From Streptomyces sp. Ncost-T10-10d (GTDB lineage: Bacteria > Actinomycetota > Actinomycetes > Streptomycetales > Streptomycetaceae), in the NCBI RefSeq assembly GCF_900091955.1, contig NZ_FMDF01000218.1, forward strand, positions 62,001 to 126,000: a stretch of DNA of 64,000 nt, read 5' to 3'. The notes below the pieces were generated by a model. The model saw only the letters and a program-made list of their open reading frames with translations, did not search any database and had not been told where the DNA came from. Positions 1 to 7,591 of the stretch are shown piece after piece; the first letter of the stretch is position 1, and each line of letters begins with the position of its first letter. The position numbers and the translations under genes were made by a program.

Positions 1-735
1 GGACGCACTCGCGGGCGCCGAGGGGCTCGGGCTCACCGGGGGAGTGGGCTGCACCGTGGCCGAGTCGGAAGGGCTCGGTGACGCCGGGTCGGACGGTGTC
101 ACCTCGGCGGGCGGTTCCGTGCTGTCGCTCGGCGCGGGCGGCTCGGTCGCGGCCGGGTCCGACGGGTCGGCGGAGGGGTCGGTCGTGGCATCGGCCGCGG
201 GGATGTCGGCGGCGAAGGCCGCCGGGTCCGCGTTCAGGGTGCCGCTCCGGCCCGGGTCCACGGTGTCCAGCCGCAGCCCCGCGGGCAGCTTCGCGGAGAC
301 CTTGCCGCCCGCGTTGATCCGTACCTCGACACCGTTGGAGGGGCCCACCCAGCGAGGCTCGGTGCTCCCTCGTACGCCGGACCGGCCGGCCTCCGTACGC
401 CCGTCGATATCGGTTTCGAGCGGCAGCCAGGACGTCCAGTTCCCGTTGGCGGCGGACCTGGTCCGTACCTCCACGGCTCCGGTGACCTTGGCCGCCGCGT
501 CGGTCCAGGTGATGCCCAGCATGCTGAACGGCTTGGTGTCCCGCTTGCCGAGGGTGGCCGAGGTGCCGTCGCCGTCGACCTTCAGCGCGGTCGCGTGCAC
601 GTCGGCCTTGGTCGGGCCGGACTTGGCGTCGGCGTCCACCGAGGAGTTGCCCGTCACCCCCTCGAAGACCAGGGCACCCGCCACGGCGGACGTGGCCAGG
701 GCAGCCGTGATCCAGATTCTTCGCTTCGATCTCAA
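1..735 (-). CDS. Peptidoglycan-recognition N-acetylmuramoyl-L-alanine amidase, N-terminal part (gene runs off left edge)
   Basis: The reverse strand has an open frame of 245 codons from a TTG at 735 to the window edge. It opens with a basic stretch (RSKRR) and a hydrophobic segment (WITAALATSAVAGALVF), which reads as a Sec signal peptide. A module follows containing MLGITWTDAAAK and EVRTRSAANGNWTSW, the pattern seen N-terminal to the amidase domain in Streptomyces peptidoglycan-recognition amidases. From about residue 185 it becomes a Pro/Ser/Thr/Asp-rich linker. The catalytic amidase domain would lie outside the window, so the function is inferred from the N-terminal module only. No ATG or GTG lies in frame near the signal peptide, which is why TTG was chosen. 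The + strand frame over the same bases is a shadow. Confidence 0.72.
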   Translation of the reverse strand, partial: MRSKRRIWITAALATSAVAGALVFEGVTGNSSVDADAKSGPTKADVHATALKVDGDGTSATLGKRDTKPFSMLGITWTDAAAKVTGAVEVRTRSAANGNWTSWLPLETDIDGRTEAGRSGVRGSTEPRWVGPSNGVEVRINAGGKVSAKLPAGLRLDTVDPGRSGTLNADPAAFAADIPAADATTDPSADPSDPAATEPPAPSDSTEPPAEVTPSDPASPSPSDSATVQPTPPVSPSPSAPASAS

Positions 736-932
736 GTCGTACCCCAGGGATCGTTTTCGGACATTTGGTTCGTCAGGCGCTGCGGCTGGCGACAGCTGGT
801 CGCGAGGGGACCAGTGGGGGGTACGAGTGCTACCGCGCATGCAGCGGAGGCCTAGCTTGCCATGCCGCTCCGACAGCCGGACCCTCCCCCCCTGCTCCTG
901 CCGTCCGCGGATGGCTCAAATTCCACTTGCGT

Positions 933-1901
933 TCACTGCCGGGCAAACCGGTCCAGCGCCGCCAGCACCGCCCGGCTCGTCGCCGGGCCGCCCAGATGCC
1001 CCGCATCGTCGATCACGGTCAGCTCCGCGTCCGGCCATGCCTTCGCCAGCTCCCACGCGGTGATCAGCGGTCCGCCCAGGTCGAACCGTCCGTGCACCAG
1101 CACGCCCGGAATCCCCGTCAGCCGCCCCGCGTCCCGGATCAGCTGCCCCTCCTCCAGCCAGGCGCCGTGGGAGAAGTAGTGCGAGCAGATCCGCACCAGC
1201 GCCAGCCGGTCGCGGCCGGGGCGCCCGCTGTACGGCGGCGGTCCGGCGTACGTCTCCTGGGAGAGCACCGCGTCCTCCCAGGCGCACCAGTCGGCTGTCG
1301 CCTTCTCCCGCACTCCGGCGTCGGGGCTTTCCAGCCGCCGGGCGTACGCGGCGAGGACGTCCGGGGTCGCGTCCCCCTCGGCCTCCGGCACTCCGGCCCG
1401 GAACAGGTCCCATGCCTCGGGGAAGATCTGGCCCGCCCCCCGGTACAGCCAGTCGATCTCCGAGCGCCGGGTCGTCGTGACGGCCGGGATCACGATCTCG
1501 GAGACCCGCTCCGGGTACTGCTCGGCGTACGCGAGGATCAGCGTCGAGCCCCAGGACCCGCCGTACAGGAGCCAGGCGTCGATCCCGAGATGCACGCGCA
1601 GCCGCTCCATGTCGGCGATCAGCCGGTCGGTCGTGTTGTACCGCATGTCGGCGGCCGGATCGCTCGCGTGCGGGGTGGAGCGGCCGCAGCCCCGCTGGTC
1701 GAAGAGGACGACGCGGTAGCGGTCCGGGTCGAAGTACTGCCGGGGCCGCTCCCTGCACCCCGACCCCGGACCGCCGTGCACGACGAGTGCGGGTTTTCCG
1801 TCCGGGTTGCCGCACGCCTCCCAGTACACGAGGTTGCCTTCCCCGACATCGAGCATGCCGTGCTCGTACGGTTCGATGGGCGGGTACTTCTCGTCCGGCA
1901 T
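933..1901 (-). CDS. pip: Proline iminopeptidase (alpha/beta hydrolase, S33)
   Basis: Cytoplasmic serine peptidase that releases N-terminal proline from peptides. The 322-residue product has all family marks: oxyanion motif VHGGPGSG, nucleophile elbow GGSWGS, acid Asp in HGRFDLGG and catalytic His in DDAGHLGG. Length matches the usual ~310-330 residues. ATG at 1901 starts MPDEKYPPIEPYEHGML, typical for the family; an in-frame GTG lies 9 bases upstream. The frame stays open well upstream, but that sequence overlaps the divergent cupin gene and has no family similarity. The 73 bases between this start and the GTG at 1975 must hold both promoters. Confidence 0.93.
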   Translation of the reverse strand: MPDEKYPPIEPYEHGMLDVGEGNLVYWEACGNPDGKPALVVHGGPGSGCRERPRQYFDPDRYRVVLFDQRGCGRSTPHASDPAADMRYNTTDRLIADMERLRVHLGIDAWLLYGGSWGSTLILAYAEQYPERVSEIVIPAVTTTRRSEIDWLYRGAGQIFPEAWDLFRAGVPEAEGDATPDVLAAYARRLESPDAGVREKATADWCAWEDAVLSQETYAGPPPYSGRPGRDRLALVRICSHYFSHGAWLEEGQLIRDAGRLTGIPGVLVHGRFDLGGPLITAWELAKAWPDAELTVIDDAGHLGGPATSRAVLAALDRFARQ

Positions 1902-1974
1902 GCGGTCCACGGCGGTGGCTCCCTGGGCTCGGCGGGCAAAGGGGTCAGCGTATGGCGGGCGTAGCCTGATTGCC

Positions 1975-2475
1975 GTGAATTCCGCACCCCGGGTACTGGC
2001 CGTACTCGACGAACTGCTGACCGCCGCCGCCCACGACGACCGCGGTGCGCTGTGGCAACTGGCCGAGCAGGGCCGGGAGCTGGATGCCAATCTGGTACGT
2101 CTTCCGCCGGGCGCGCAAGTAGGTGAGCACCAGGAGGACGTCCTGGACGTCCTTCTCGTCGTCGTCGCGGGCAGCGGCCGGGTCGTCGCCGGGGGCGACG
2201 ACGCGCTGAACCTGACGCCGACCAGCGTCGTCTGGCTGCCCCGCACCTCGCGCCGTGCGCTCGTCGCGGGACCGGAAGGGCTGGCGTACGTGACGGTCCA
2301 CCGCCGCCGCCCCGGCCTGACCATCAAGCCGTCGGCCACGATGCCCCCGGTGGCGTACGAGGGCGGCGAGGCGCCCTGCATGCTGGACCGGGTCTGCCCC
2401 GGGTGCGGCCGGCTCTCGCAGGACCCGGAGCCGGTGTTCTGCAGCCGGTGCGGGGAGCGATTCGCCGACCGCTGA
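1975..2475 (+). CDS. Cupin-like protein with C-terminal zinc ribbon
   Basis: 166-residue protein starting at a GTG at 1975, divergent from the peptidase gene. Residues ~30-120 look like a single cupin barrel (PPGAQVGEHQEDVLDVLLVVVAGSG, then a second strand run ending in LAYVTVHRR). The C-terminus carries two CxxC knuckles, CPGCGRL and CSRCGERF, spaced like a zinc ribbon. I recognise the fold pattern but not a specific function; a small-molecule-sensing or housekeeping role is open. No strong ribosome site precedes the GTG, so the message may be nearly leaderless. Confidence 0.75.
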   Translation: MNSAPRVLAVLDELLTAAAHDDRGALWQLAEQGRELDANLVRLPPGAQVGEHQEDVLDVLLVVVAGSGRVVAGGDDALNLTPTSVVWLPRTSRRALVAGPEGLAYVTVHRRRPGLTIKPSATMPPVAYEGGEAPCMLDRVCPGCGRLSQDPEPVFCSRCGERFADR

Positions 2476-2620
2476 CCGGGGCGGTACTACGCGTCGCCGC
2501 CCATTTGCCAGTCGGTCTTAGACCTCCGGTCACCCACCCGTTCGTCGCGGCGTGGATGCCGAGCCGGTGCCGTACGTTGCGCACCGTCTGATCGCTGCGC
2601 TGCAAAAACGATGGGGACAT

Positions 2621-2639
2621 TAGCTCTCATACAGAGTTA
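2621..2639. promoter_or_regulatory. Near-perfect palindrome, probable MarR operator
   Basis: TAGCTCT - CATAC - AGAGTTA: 7-base arms with one mismatch around a 5-base spacer, ending about 10 bases before the MarR start. A repressor bound here would block initiation of the MarR-ABC operon, consistent with MarR autoregulation. It is unusually AT-rich for the surroundings. Confidence 0.55.
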
Positions 2640-2649
2640 AAATGGATTG

Positions 2650-3108
2650 GTGGTGGCGGGTGATCTGCCTGATGAGCTCGCCGGGCTTCTTCCCCGCATC
2701 CAGAGGCTCGCCCGGCGGCGGCTGTGGAGCGGCCTGCCGGTGCCCCGGCTGCGCGGGGCGCACGCCGAACTGCTGCGGCTGGTGGCCGACCGACCCGGCA
2801 TCCGGATCTCCACAGCCGCACACAGTCTCTGTCTCGCACCCAACTCGGTCAGCACCCTGGTGAACCACCTCGTCGCCGAAGGACTGCTGCGACGGGAGAA
2901 GGACCCCGGAGACGGGCGGGCCGCGCTGCTGCATCCGACCCCCGCAGGGATCGGGAGGCTGAGCGACTGGCACGCCCGTCGCGAGGCGCTCTTCCGCGAA
3001 CACCTGGCCGGACTCGACGCGGCCGACCGGGCGGCACTCGCCGCCGCACTCCCGGCCCTGCACAGACTCGCCGCCTCACTGCGAAGCGAAGAGGATGAGA
3101 CCGCGTGA
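2650..3108 (+). CDS. MarR-family transcriptional regulator
   Basis: About 152 residues with a winged helix-turn-helix (RGAHAELLRLVADRPGIRIS, then LAPNSVSTLVNHLVAEGLL) and the wing/salt-bridge segment RREKDPGDGRAALLH (DxRxxxx). This is the MarR arrangement: dimerising helices at both ends with the DNA-binding domain in the middle. The start is uncertain: TTG 2647, GTG 2650 and GTG 2653 are consecutive in-frame options and none has a clear ribosome site. It is first in an operon with an ABC exporter, whose GTG overlaps its stop by 4 bases. It probably represses the operon through the palindrome at 2621-2639. Confidence 0.85.
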   Translation: MVAGDLPDELAGLLPRIQRLARRRLWSGLPVPRLRGAHAELLRLVADRPGIRISTAAHSLCLAPNSVSTLVNHLVAEGLLRREKDPGDGRAALLHPTPAGIGRLSDWHARREALFREHLAGLDAADRAALAAALPALHRLAASLRSEEDETA

Positions 3109-3977
3109 CCACGGAAACCGCTCCCGCCCTCAACTGCACCGGTCTGAGCTACAGCTTCGGCGAGGCGAAGGCCGTCGACGGCCTGGACCTGCTGGTCGGC
3201 CAGGGGGAGGTGTTCGGCCTCCTGGGGCCCAACGGTGCGGGAAAGACCACGACGATGCGCGCGATCACCACGCTCCTGCCCGTACCGCCCGGCGTCATCG
3301 AGGTGTTCGGCCATGACGCGGCCCGGCAGAAGATGGCGGTACGGCGCCTGCTCGGCTACGTACCGCAGCAGCTGTCGGCCGATGCGAGCCTCACCGGCCG
3401 GGAGAACGTCCAGCTCTTCGCCCGCGTCTTCGACGTGCCCCGGCGCCAGCGCGCCGCGCGGGTCTCCCAGGCGCTGGACGCGGTCGGCCTCGGCGATGTC
3501 GCGCACCGGCTCGCCGCCACGTACTCCGGCGGCATGGTCCGCCGCCTCGAACTCGCACAGGCCCTGGTCAGCGCGCCCAGGCTGATGATCCTGGACGAGC
3601 CGACCATCGGCCTGGACCCGATCGCACGGGACAGCGTCTGGGACCGCATCACCGAGATACGGGTCGGCACCGGCATGACCGTGCTGGTCACCACCCACTC
3701 CATGGACGAGGCCGACCAGCGCTGCGACCGGCTCGCGCTGATGCACCTCGGCAGACTCCGCGCGCTCGGCACCCCCGCCCAGCTCAAGAGCGAGCTCGTC
3801 GCCCACCGCCGGGAATCGGGCGAGACGGGCCTTCCGTCACCGTCCCTGGAGGACGTCTTCCGCCACCACTCCGGAGCCGGACTGAACGACCCCGGCTCCG
3901 GCTCCGGTTCCGACGAAGGGAAAGGAGCGTTCCGAGATGTCCGCCGTACCCGTCGCACCGCATCCCGCCTCGGCTGA
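3105..3977 (+). CDS. ABC transporter ATP-binding protein (DrrA-type drug exporter)
   Basis: 290-residue ATPase energising the adjacent ABC-2 permease. It shows Walker [10 protein letters not shown] (Lys47), Q-loop VPQQLSAD, signature TYSGGMVRR, Walker B LMILDEPTIGLDP and H-loop TTHSMDEADQ. The C-terminal ~60 residues end in a Gly/Ser/Asp-rich tail rather than a full DrrA regulatory domain. The GTG start overlaps the MarR stop (GTGA), and the permease begins inside this gene 41 bases before its end, so all three genes should be translationally coupled. MarR control and the DrrA-like architecture suggest export of a hydrophobic or toxic compound; the substrate cannot be told from sequence. Confidence 0.93.
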   Translation: MTTETAPALNCTGLSYSFGEAKAVDGLDLLVGQGEVFGLLGPNGAGKTTTMRAITTLLPVPPGVIEVFGHDAARQKMAVRRLLGYVPQQLSADASLTGRENVQLFARVFDVPRRQRAARVSQALDAVGLGDVAHRLAATYSGGMVRRLELAQALVSAPRLMILDEPTIGLDPIARDSVWDRITEIRVGTGMTVLVTTHSMDEADQRCDRLALMHLGRLRALGTPAQLKSELVAHRRESGETGLPSPSLEDVFRHHSGAGLNDPGSGSGSDEGKGAFRDVRRTRRTASRLG

Positions 3978-4800
3978 GTCCGTCCCGCCGGATCAGCGGT
4001 TCGCGTTGCTGCTGACCCCGCCGCCGCCCCGCACCGGCTGGCGCGTCGTCCCCGCGCGCGTCACCGCGATGTGCGTCGTCGAGCTGCAGAAACTGCGCCA
4101 CGACCGGACCGAGATCTACACCCGCGCCGTCCAGCCCGCGCTCTGGCTGCTGATCTTCGGCGTGACGTTCTCCCGTATCCACGCCATCCCGACCGGCGGC
4201 GTCCCCTATCTCGACTTCCTGGCGCCGGGCATCATCGCCCAGTCCGCCATGTTCATCGCGATCTTCTACGGAATCATGATCATCTGGGAGCGGGACTCGG
4301 GAGTCCTCACCAAACTCATGGTCACGCCGACGCCCCGGACCGCCCTGGTGACCGGCAAGGCCTTCGCCGCCGGGGTGAAGGCCGTGATCCAGGCGGCGGT
4401 CGTCATCGTGATCGCCGCGCTGATCGGTGTCGGCATGACCTGGAACCCGTTGCGGCTGCTCGGCGTGGTCGTGGTGGTCCTCCTCGCCTCGGCGTTCTTC
4501 TCCTGCCTGTCGATGTCGATCGCCGGGATCGTCCTGACCCGCGACCGGCTGATGGGCATCGGCCAGGCCATCACGATGCCGCTCTTCTTCGCCTCCAACG
4601 CGCTCTACCCGGTCGCCCTGATGCCCGGCTGGCTCCAGGCCGTCAGCAGGGCAAACCCGCTGAGCTACCAGGTCGACGCCCTGCGCGGACTGCTCATCGG
4701 CACCCAGGCCCACCTGGGCCTGGATCTTGCCGTCCTCGCGTTCGCGGCGCTGGCGGGCATCGTCGCCGCCGGTTCTCTGCTGGGCCGCCTGGCCCGTTGA
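3937..4800 (+). CDS. ABC-2 type permease (DrrB-like)
   Basis: 287-residue membrane subunit partnering the preceding ATPase. A hydrophilic N-terminus (~45 residues) is followed by about six hydrophobic segments, including ALWLLIFGVTFSRI, LAPGIIAQSAMFIAIFYGIM, AAVVIVIAALIGVGM and VVVVLLASAFFSCLSMSIAG. The LAPGI segment after the first membrane span is characteristic of ABC2_membrane exporters. ATG at 3937 is preceded by AAAGGAG at 3921-3927. The start lies within the ATPase gene, a 41-base overlap in a different frame. It ends the MarR-ABC operon and is convergent with the TPR gene. Confidence 0.93.
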   Translation: MSAVPVAPHPASAESVPPDQRFALLLTPPPPRTGWRVVPARVTAMCVVELQKLRHDRTEIYTRAVQPALWLLIFGVTFSRIHAIPTGGVPYLDFLAPGIIAQSAMFIAIFYGIMIIWERDSGVLTKLMVTPTPRTALVTGKAFAAGVKAVIQAAVVIVIAALIGVGMTWNPLRLLGVVVVVLLASAFFSCLSMSIAGIVLTRDRLMGIGQAITMPLFFASNALYPVALMPGWLQAVSRANPLSYQVDALRGLLIGTQAHLGLDLAVLAFAALAGIVAAGSLLGRLAR

Positions 4801-4884
4801 GCACTACGGAGGTGTCCCGGGAGCAGCAGCTGTTCGGTGATCAGCTCGCCTCGTCGGGAGGGAGCAGCGAGGACCGCAGCGTCT

Positions 4885-4923
4885 CGTGACCGGCGACCAC
4901 GTCCTGCTGGGCCTCCGGTCACG
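4885..4923. terminator. Probable bidirectional hairpin terminator
   Basis: CGTGACCGG (4885-4893) pairs with CCGGTCACG (4915-4923), a 9-bp stem between the convergent ABC permease and TPR genes; the right arm overlaps the TPR gene's stop codon. No U-run follows, as is usual in Streptomyces. Confidence 0.5.
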
Positions 4924-5989
4924 CCTGTTGCGTGCGCGGCCGGTCGAACCAGATCGTCAGCAACGTAGGTACGAGACCCACCCAGAACAGCACCTGCGGA
5001 ACACCCCGGTCCGCCCACGGTGCCGCCGCGATGGCCACCGCGCACAACGTCCCCAGCACCGCCTGTACCAGCACCAGCCGCGCCCAGAACATCCGCCGCA
5101 GCAACGACCGCACACTCAGCTGCACGCCCGCGCGCAGCTTCCGGTAGCGCCACCACGCGCCCAACGCCCAGACGACCCCGATCAGCGCCAGTACGTACAC
5201 CCGGATGCCGAGCGGCAGCGGCAGCTCCTTGGCCTCCCCGTCGGACGGGAACAGGTCGATCGCCGCCCCCGCCAGCACCAGGCTCAGTACGGCAAGCCAC
5301 CGGGTGCGGCGCAGCATCTGGAACACGGCCCGGTCCAGCCCCAGGCGCATCCGGTCCGAAGCGGGGTCGGCGGCCAGCGCGGACGCGTACACCTCAGCCC
5401 GCTGCTTCGGTTTCATGCCGGGCGCGGCAAGTTGCTTCTCCGCCTGTTGGCTCAGCGCCCAGGCGTCGTTGGGATCGATACGCAAGGTCTCGCGCACCGC
5501 GAGGTCGACGAGGTCGCTCCTGCCGTTGAGCAGCGCGGCCTTCCACAGCGAGCCGTACGCCCCGGTCTCCTCGGGCCCCAGCCGCACCGCCTCCTGCGCC
5601 GCCGCGAGCACCTCGGGCCAGCGCGGTTGCCAGGCGTTGAGCGCCTCGGCGAGCGCCATGTACGACTGCCAGTCATGCGGCGCGAGCCGTACCGCCTCCC
5701 GTGCCGCCGCCAGCGACTCGTCGGTGCGCCGCAGCCGACGCAACGCGTAGGTCCGGATGATCAGGGCGTTGACGTACTCGGGGTCGATTGCGAGCGCAGC
5801 CCCGGTCGCCTCGACGGCCTGCTCGTACTCCTTCAGCTGCTCATGGCACCGGCCCAGCTGGGACCAGGCGCGGACGTCCTCGGGGTCCTGAGCCAACCGC
5901 TTGGCCAGCATGGCCTTCGCCTCATCGACACGGCCCAGTACGAGCAGCGCGCTCGCCTGCTCGGTCAGCTCGTGCCCCGCCGTGGTCAC
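4919..5989 (-). CDS. TPR-repeat protein with C-terminal membrane segments
   Basis: 356 residues. Residues ~1-235 are tandem tetratricopeptide repeats, with motifs such as AWSQLGRCHEQLKEYEQAVE and ALAIDPEYVNALIIRTYAL at ~34-residue spacing. The last ~120 residues hold three or four hydrophobic spans (WLAVLSLVLAGAAIDLF, YVLALIGVVWALGAWW, VLVQAVLGTLCAVAIAAA, VLFWVGLVPTLLTIWF), so the TPR array should face the cytoplasm from a membrane anchor. ATG at 5989 overlaps the stop of the AAA+ ATPase (ATGA). Together they look like a membrane-tethered adaptor plus an unfoldase/remodelling ATPase. The specific role is unknown. Confidence 0.82.
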   Translation of the reverse strand: MTTAGHELTEQASALLVLGRVDEAKAMLAKRLAQDPEDVRAWSQLGRCHEQLKEYEQAVEATGAALAIDPEYVNALIIRTYALRRLRRTDESLAAAREAVRLAPHDWQSYMALAEALNAWQPRWPEVLAAAQEAVRLGPEETGAYGSLWKAALLNGRSDLVDLAVRETLRIDPNDAWALSQQAEKQLAAPGMKPKQRAEVYASALAADPASDRMRLGLDRAVFQMLRRTRWLAVLSLVLAGAAIDLFPSDGEAKELPLPLGIRVYVLALIGVVWALGAWWRYRKLRAGVQLSVRSLLRRMFWARLVLVQAVLGTLCAVAIAAAPWADRGVPQVLFWVGLVPTLLTIWFDRPRTQQA

Positions 5990-7308
5990 AGCTTGCGCCT
6001 CTTCTTCAGATAGGCGAGCAACTCGTCATACATTCCGCCCTCGTTGGCGAACATCGCCACATTGCGCGCCGAGGCGAACCACGGATCGGTGGACGGCCGC
6101 ACTTCCTTCGCCGCGCCCAGCAGATCCTTCATGTTGATCAACCGGACCACGCCGGTACGGGTCGAGTCGAGCAGTGCCCGCTCGGACGCGGATTCGCAGA
6201 GGTGGGCCAGATCGGCGCCGGACAGATCCTCGGTGACCTTGACCAGCTTGCCCAGGTCGACGGATTCGATCGGCCGGTCGCGCAGGTGGTAACGGAGGAT
6301 CGCCTCGCGCGCGGGTGCGTCCGGCGGCAGCACGAGCAGCGTCCTGTCCAGCCGGCCGGGGCGCCGCAGCGCGATGTCCACGTCCCAGGGGACGTTGGTC
6401 GCGGCGAGCACGAACACCCCCTCGTTGGCCCCGCCGACCCCGTCCAGCTCGGTGAGCAGCTGATTGACGGTGTTACGCATCCCGCCGTGCTGCATACGGC
6501 TGCGCTTGGCGCCCAGCGCGTCCACCTCGTCGAGGAACAGCACGCACGGCGCCTGGCGGCGGGCCGTCTCGAAGACCTCGTGCATATTGCGCTCGGAGTT
6601 GCCCATCCACATGTCGAGCACATCGTTGATCGACACGGACATGAAGCTCGCCCCGAGCTCACCCGCGACGGCCCGCGCGATGAACGTCTTCCCGCACCCG
6701 GGCGGCCCGTACATCAACAGCCCGCCGCGCAGGCTCTTCCCGTACAGCCTGCCCAGTTCGGGGTTGCGCATGGGAGCCAGGAACGCCGCTTCGAGGCGGT
6801 CCTTGATCTCCTGCATGCCACCGACATCGGCGAGCGTCACGGAGCCGGGGGTGTCGACCTCCCAGGCGGTGGCGTCGCCCGGATCACCGCTGCCGTCGGC
6901 GGCGAGGGGCGCCTCGGGGGCGCCGGCCCCCGGGCCGGGAGCGGGGGCGGGGGTCACGAAGCGCGGCGGGACGGCGCCCGCGACCTCGTTCTCGGCGGCG
7001 GCCCAGTCGAATCCGGTGGAGGGGCGGTGTGCGGCGGGCTGCTCCGGCTTTTCGGCCGTCTCGGCCGTCTCGGCCTGCTCTGCCTTCTCATCGGCCGGGG
7101 CGGGCAGCCCCATGGCCCGCATCATGAGCGCCCGAGCACCCGCGTCCCCGGGCGCGTGCTGCAACGCGACGGCGGCCTCGGCGACGGCAGCCTCGCCCAG
7201 GCCCTCACCGAGCAACAACTCGGCGAGGTGCAGGCGCAGCGGTACGTCGGCGGGCGCCGCGGCGACAGCGGTTCGCATGCTCTGGATCAGGGGCGACTCG
7301 TTGGACAT
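5986..7308 (-). CDS. AAA+ ATPase (FtsH/Cdc48-like core) with TPR-like N-terminus
   Basis: 440 residues. The N-terminal ~70 residues form a TPR-like helical hairpin (LRLHLAELLLGEGLGEAAVA). An acidic, Ala/Pro-rich linker follows (~75-150). The single AAA module has Walker A GPPGCGKTF (~residue 200-208), pore-loop region SFMSVSINDVLDMWMGNSE, Walker B CVLFLDEVDALG, sensor-1 VLAATNVPWD and the arginine-finger segment RRPGRLDRTLLVLPP. The start at 7308 is the first in-frame ATG. The downstream gene starts inside its stop codon. There is no protease domain, so it is probably a remodeller or chaperone working with the TPR membrane partner. Confidence 0.88.
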   Translation of the reverse strand: MSNESPLIQSMRTAVAAAPADVPLRLHLAELLLGEGLGEAAVAEAAVALQHAPGDAGARALMMRAMGLPAPADEKAEQAETAETAEKPEQPAAHRPSTGFDWAAAENEVAGAVPPRFVTPAPAPGPGAGAPEAPLAADGSGDPGDATAWEVDTPGSVTLADVGGMQEIKDRLEAAFLAPMRNPELGRLYGKSLRGGLLMYGPPGCGKTFIARAVAGELGASFMSVSINDVLDMWMGNSERNMHEVFETARRQAPCVLFLDEVDALGAKRSRMQHGGMRNTVNQLLTELDGVGGANEGVFVLAATNVPWDVDIALRRPGRLDRTLLVLPPDAPAREAILRYHLRDRPIESVDLGKLVKVTEDLSGADLAHLCESASERALLDSTRTGVVRLINMKDLLGAAKEVRPSTDPWFASARNVAMFANEGGMYDELLAYLKKRRKL

Positions 7309-7351
7309 GCCAACACCCTACGGAGCGCGGCCGACAGCCGGTGACGCGGCC

Positions 7352-7591
7352 TTACTGCGCGACGTACGGGAGGAAGTCCGCCCAGGCAGCGGGGGAGAGG
7401 GCGAGGGCGGGGACGGCGAGGTCCTTGGAGTCGCGGACGTGGACGGACTCGGGGCACGTGGCGACCTCGACGCAGTTGCCGCTGTCGTTGCCGCTGTAGC
7501 TGGATTTGGTCCAGGCGACGGCAACCTCGACGCAGTTGCCGCTGTTCTCGCCGCTGTAGCTGGACTTGAACCAGTTGAGGTCGCTGCTCAT
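7352..7591 (-). CDS. DUF397 protein with duplicated first half
   Basis: 79 residues. DUF397 proteins are small partners of XRE/DUF5753 regulators in Streptomyces (WhiJ/AbaA-type loci). The usual module WFKSSYSG...GNCVEVA...VHVRDSKD...W.DFL is visible, but WxKSSYSGxxSGNCVEVA occurs twice in tandem. The second copy joins the normal C-terminal half (CPESVHVRDSKD, then AAWADFLPYVA). Normal family members are ~60-65 residues, so the extra ~20 residues are the duplication. ATG at 7591 overlaps the XRE stop (ATGA), so it is coupled to the upstream regulator. Confidence 0.9.
   Translation of the reverse strand: MSSDLNWFKSSYSGENSGNCVEVAVAWTKSSYSGNDSGNCVEVATCPESVHVRDSKDLAVPALALSPAAWADFLPYVAQ
7464..7569. 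repeat. 60-bp tandem duplication inside the DUF397 gene
   Basis: Two near-identical copies with period 60: ACCTCGACGCAGTTGCCGCT begins at 7464 and again at 7524, each followed by GCCGCTGTAGCTGGA. The period is a multiple of three, so the reading frame is kept and one KSSYSG unit is gained. Confidence 0.85.

Noticed and set aside
44-1063. Long + strand frame over the left edge
   Set aside because: Ala/Gly/Ser-rich shadow of the reverse-strand amidase gene and of the gap; codon bias and motifs fit the reverse strand.
1902-2381. N-terminal extension of the peptidase frame
   Set aside because: Overlaps the divergent cupin gene on the other strand and has no similarity to the peptidase family; ATG 1901 gives the right length.
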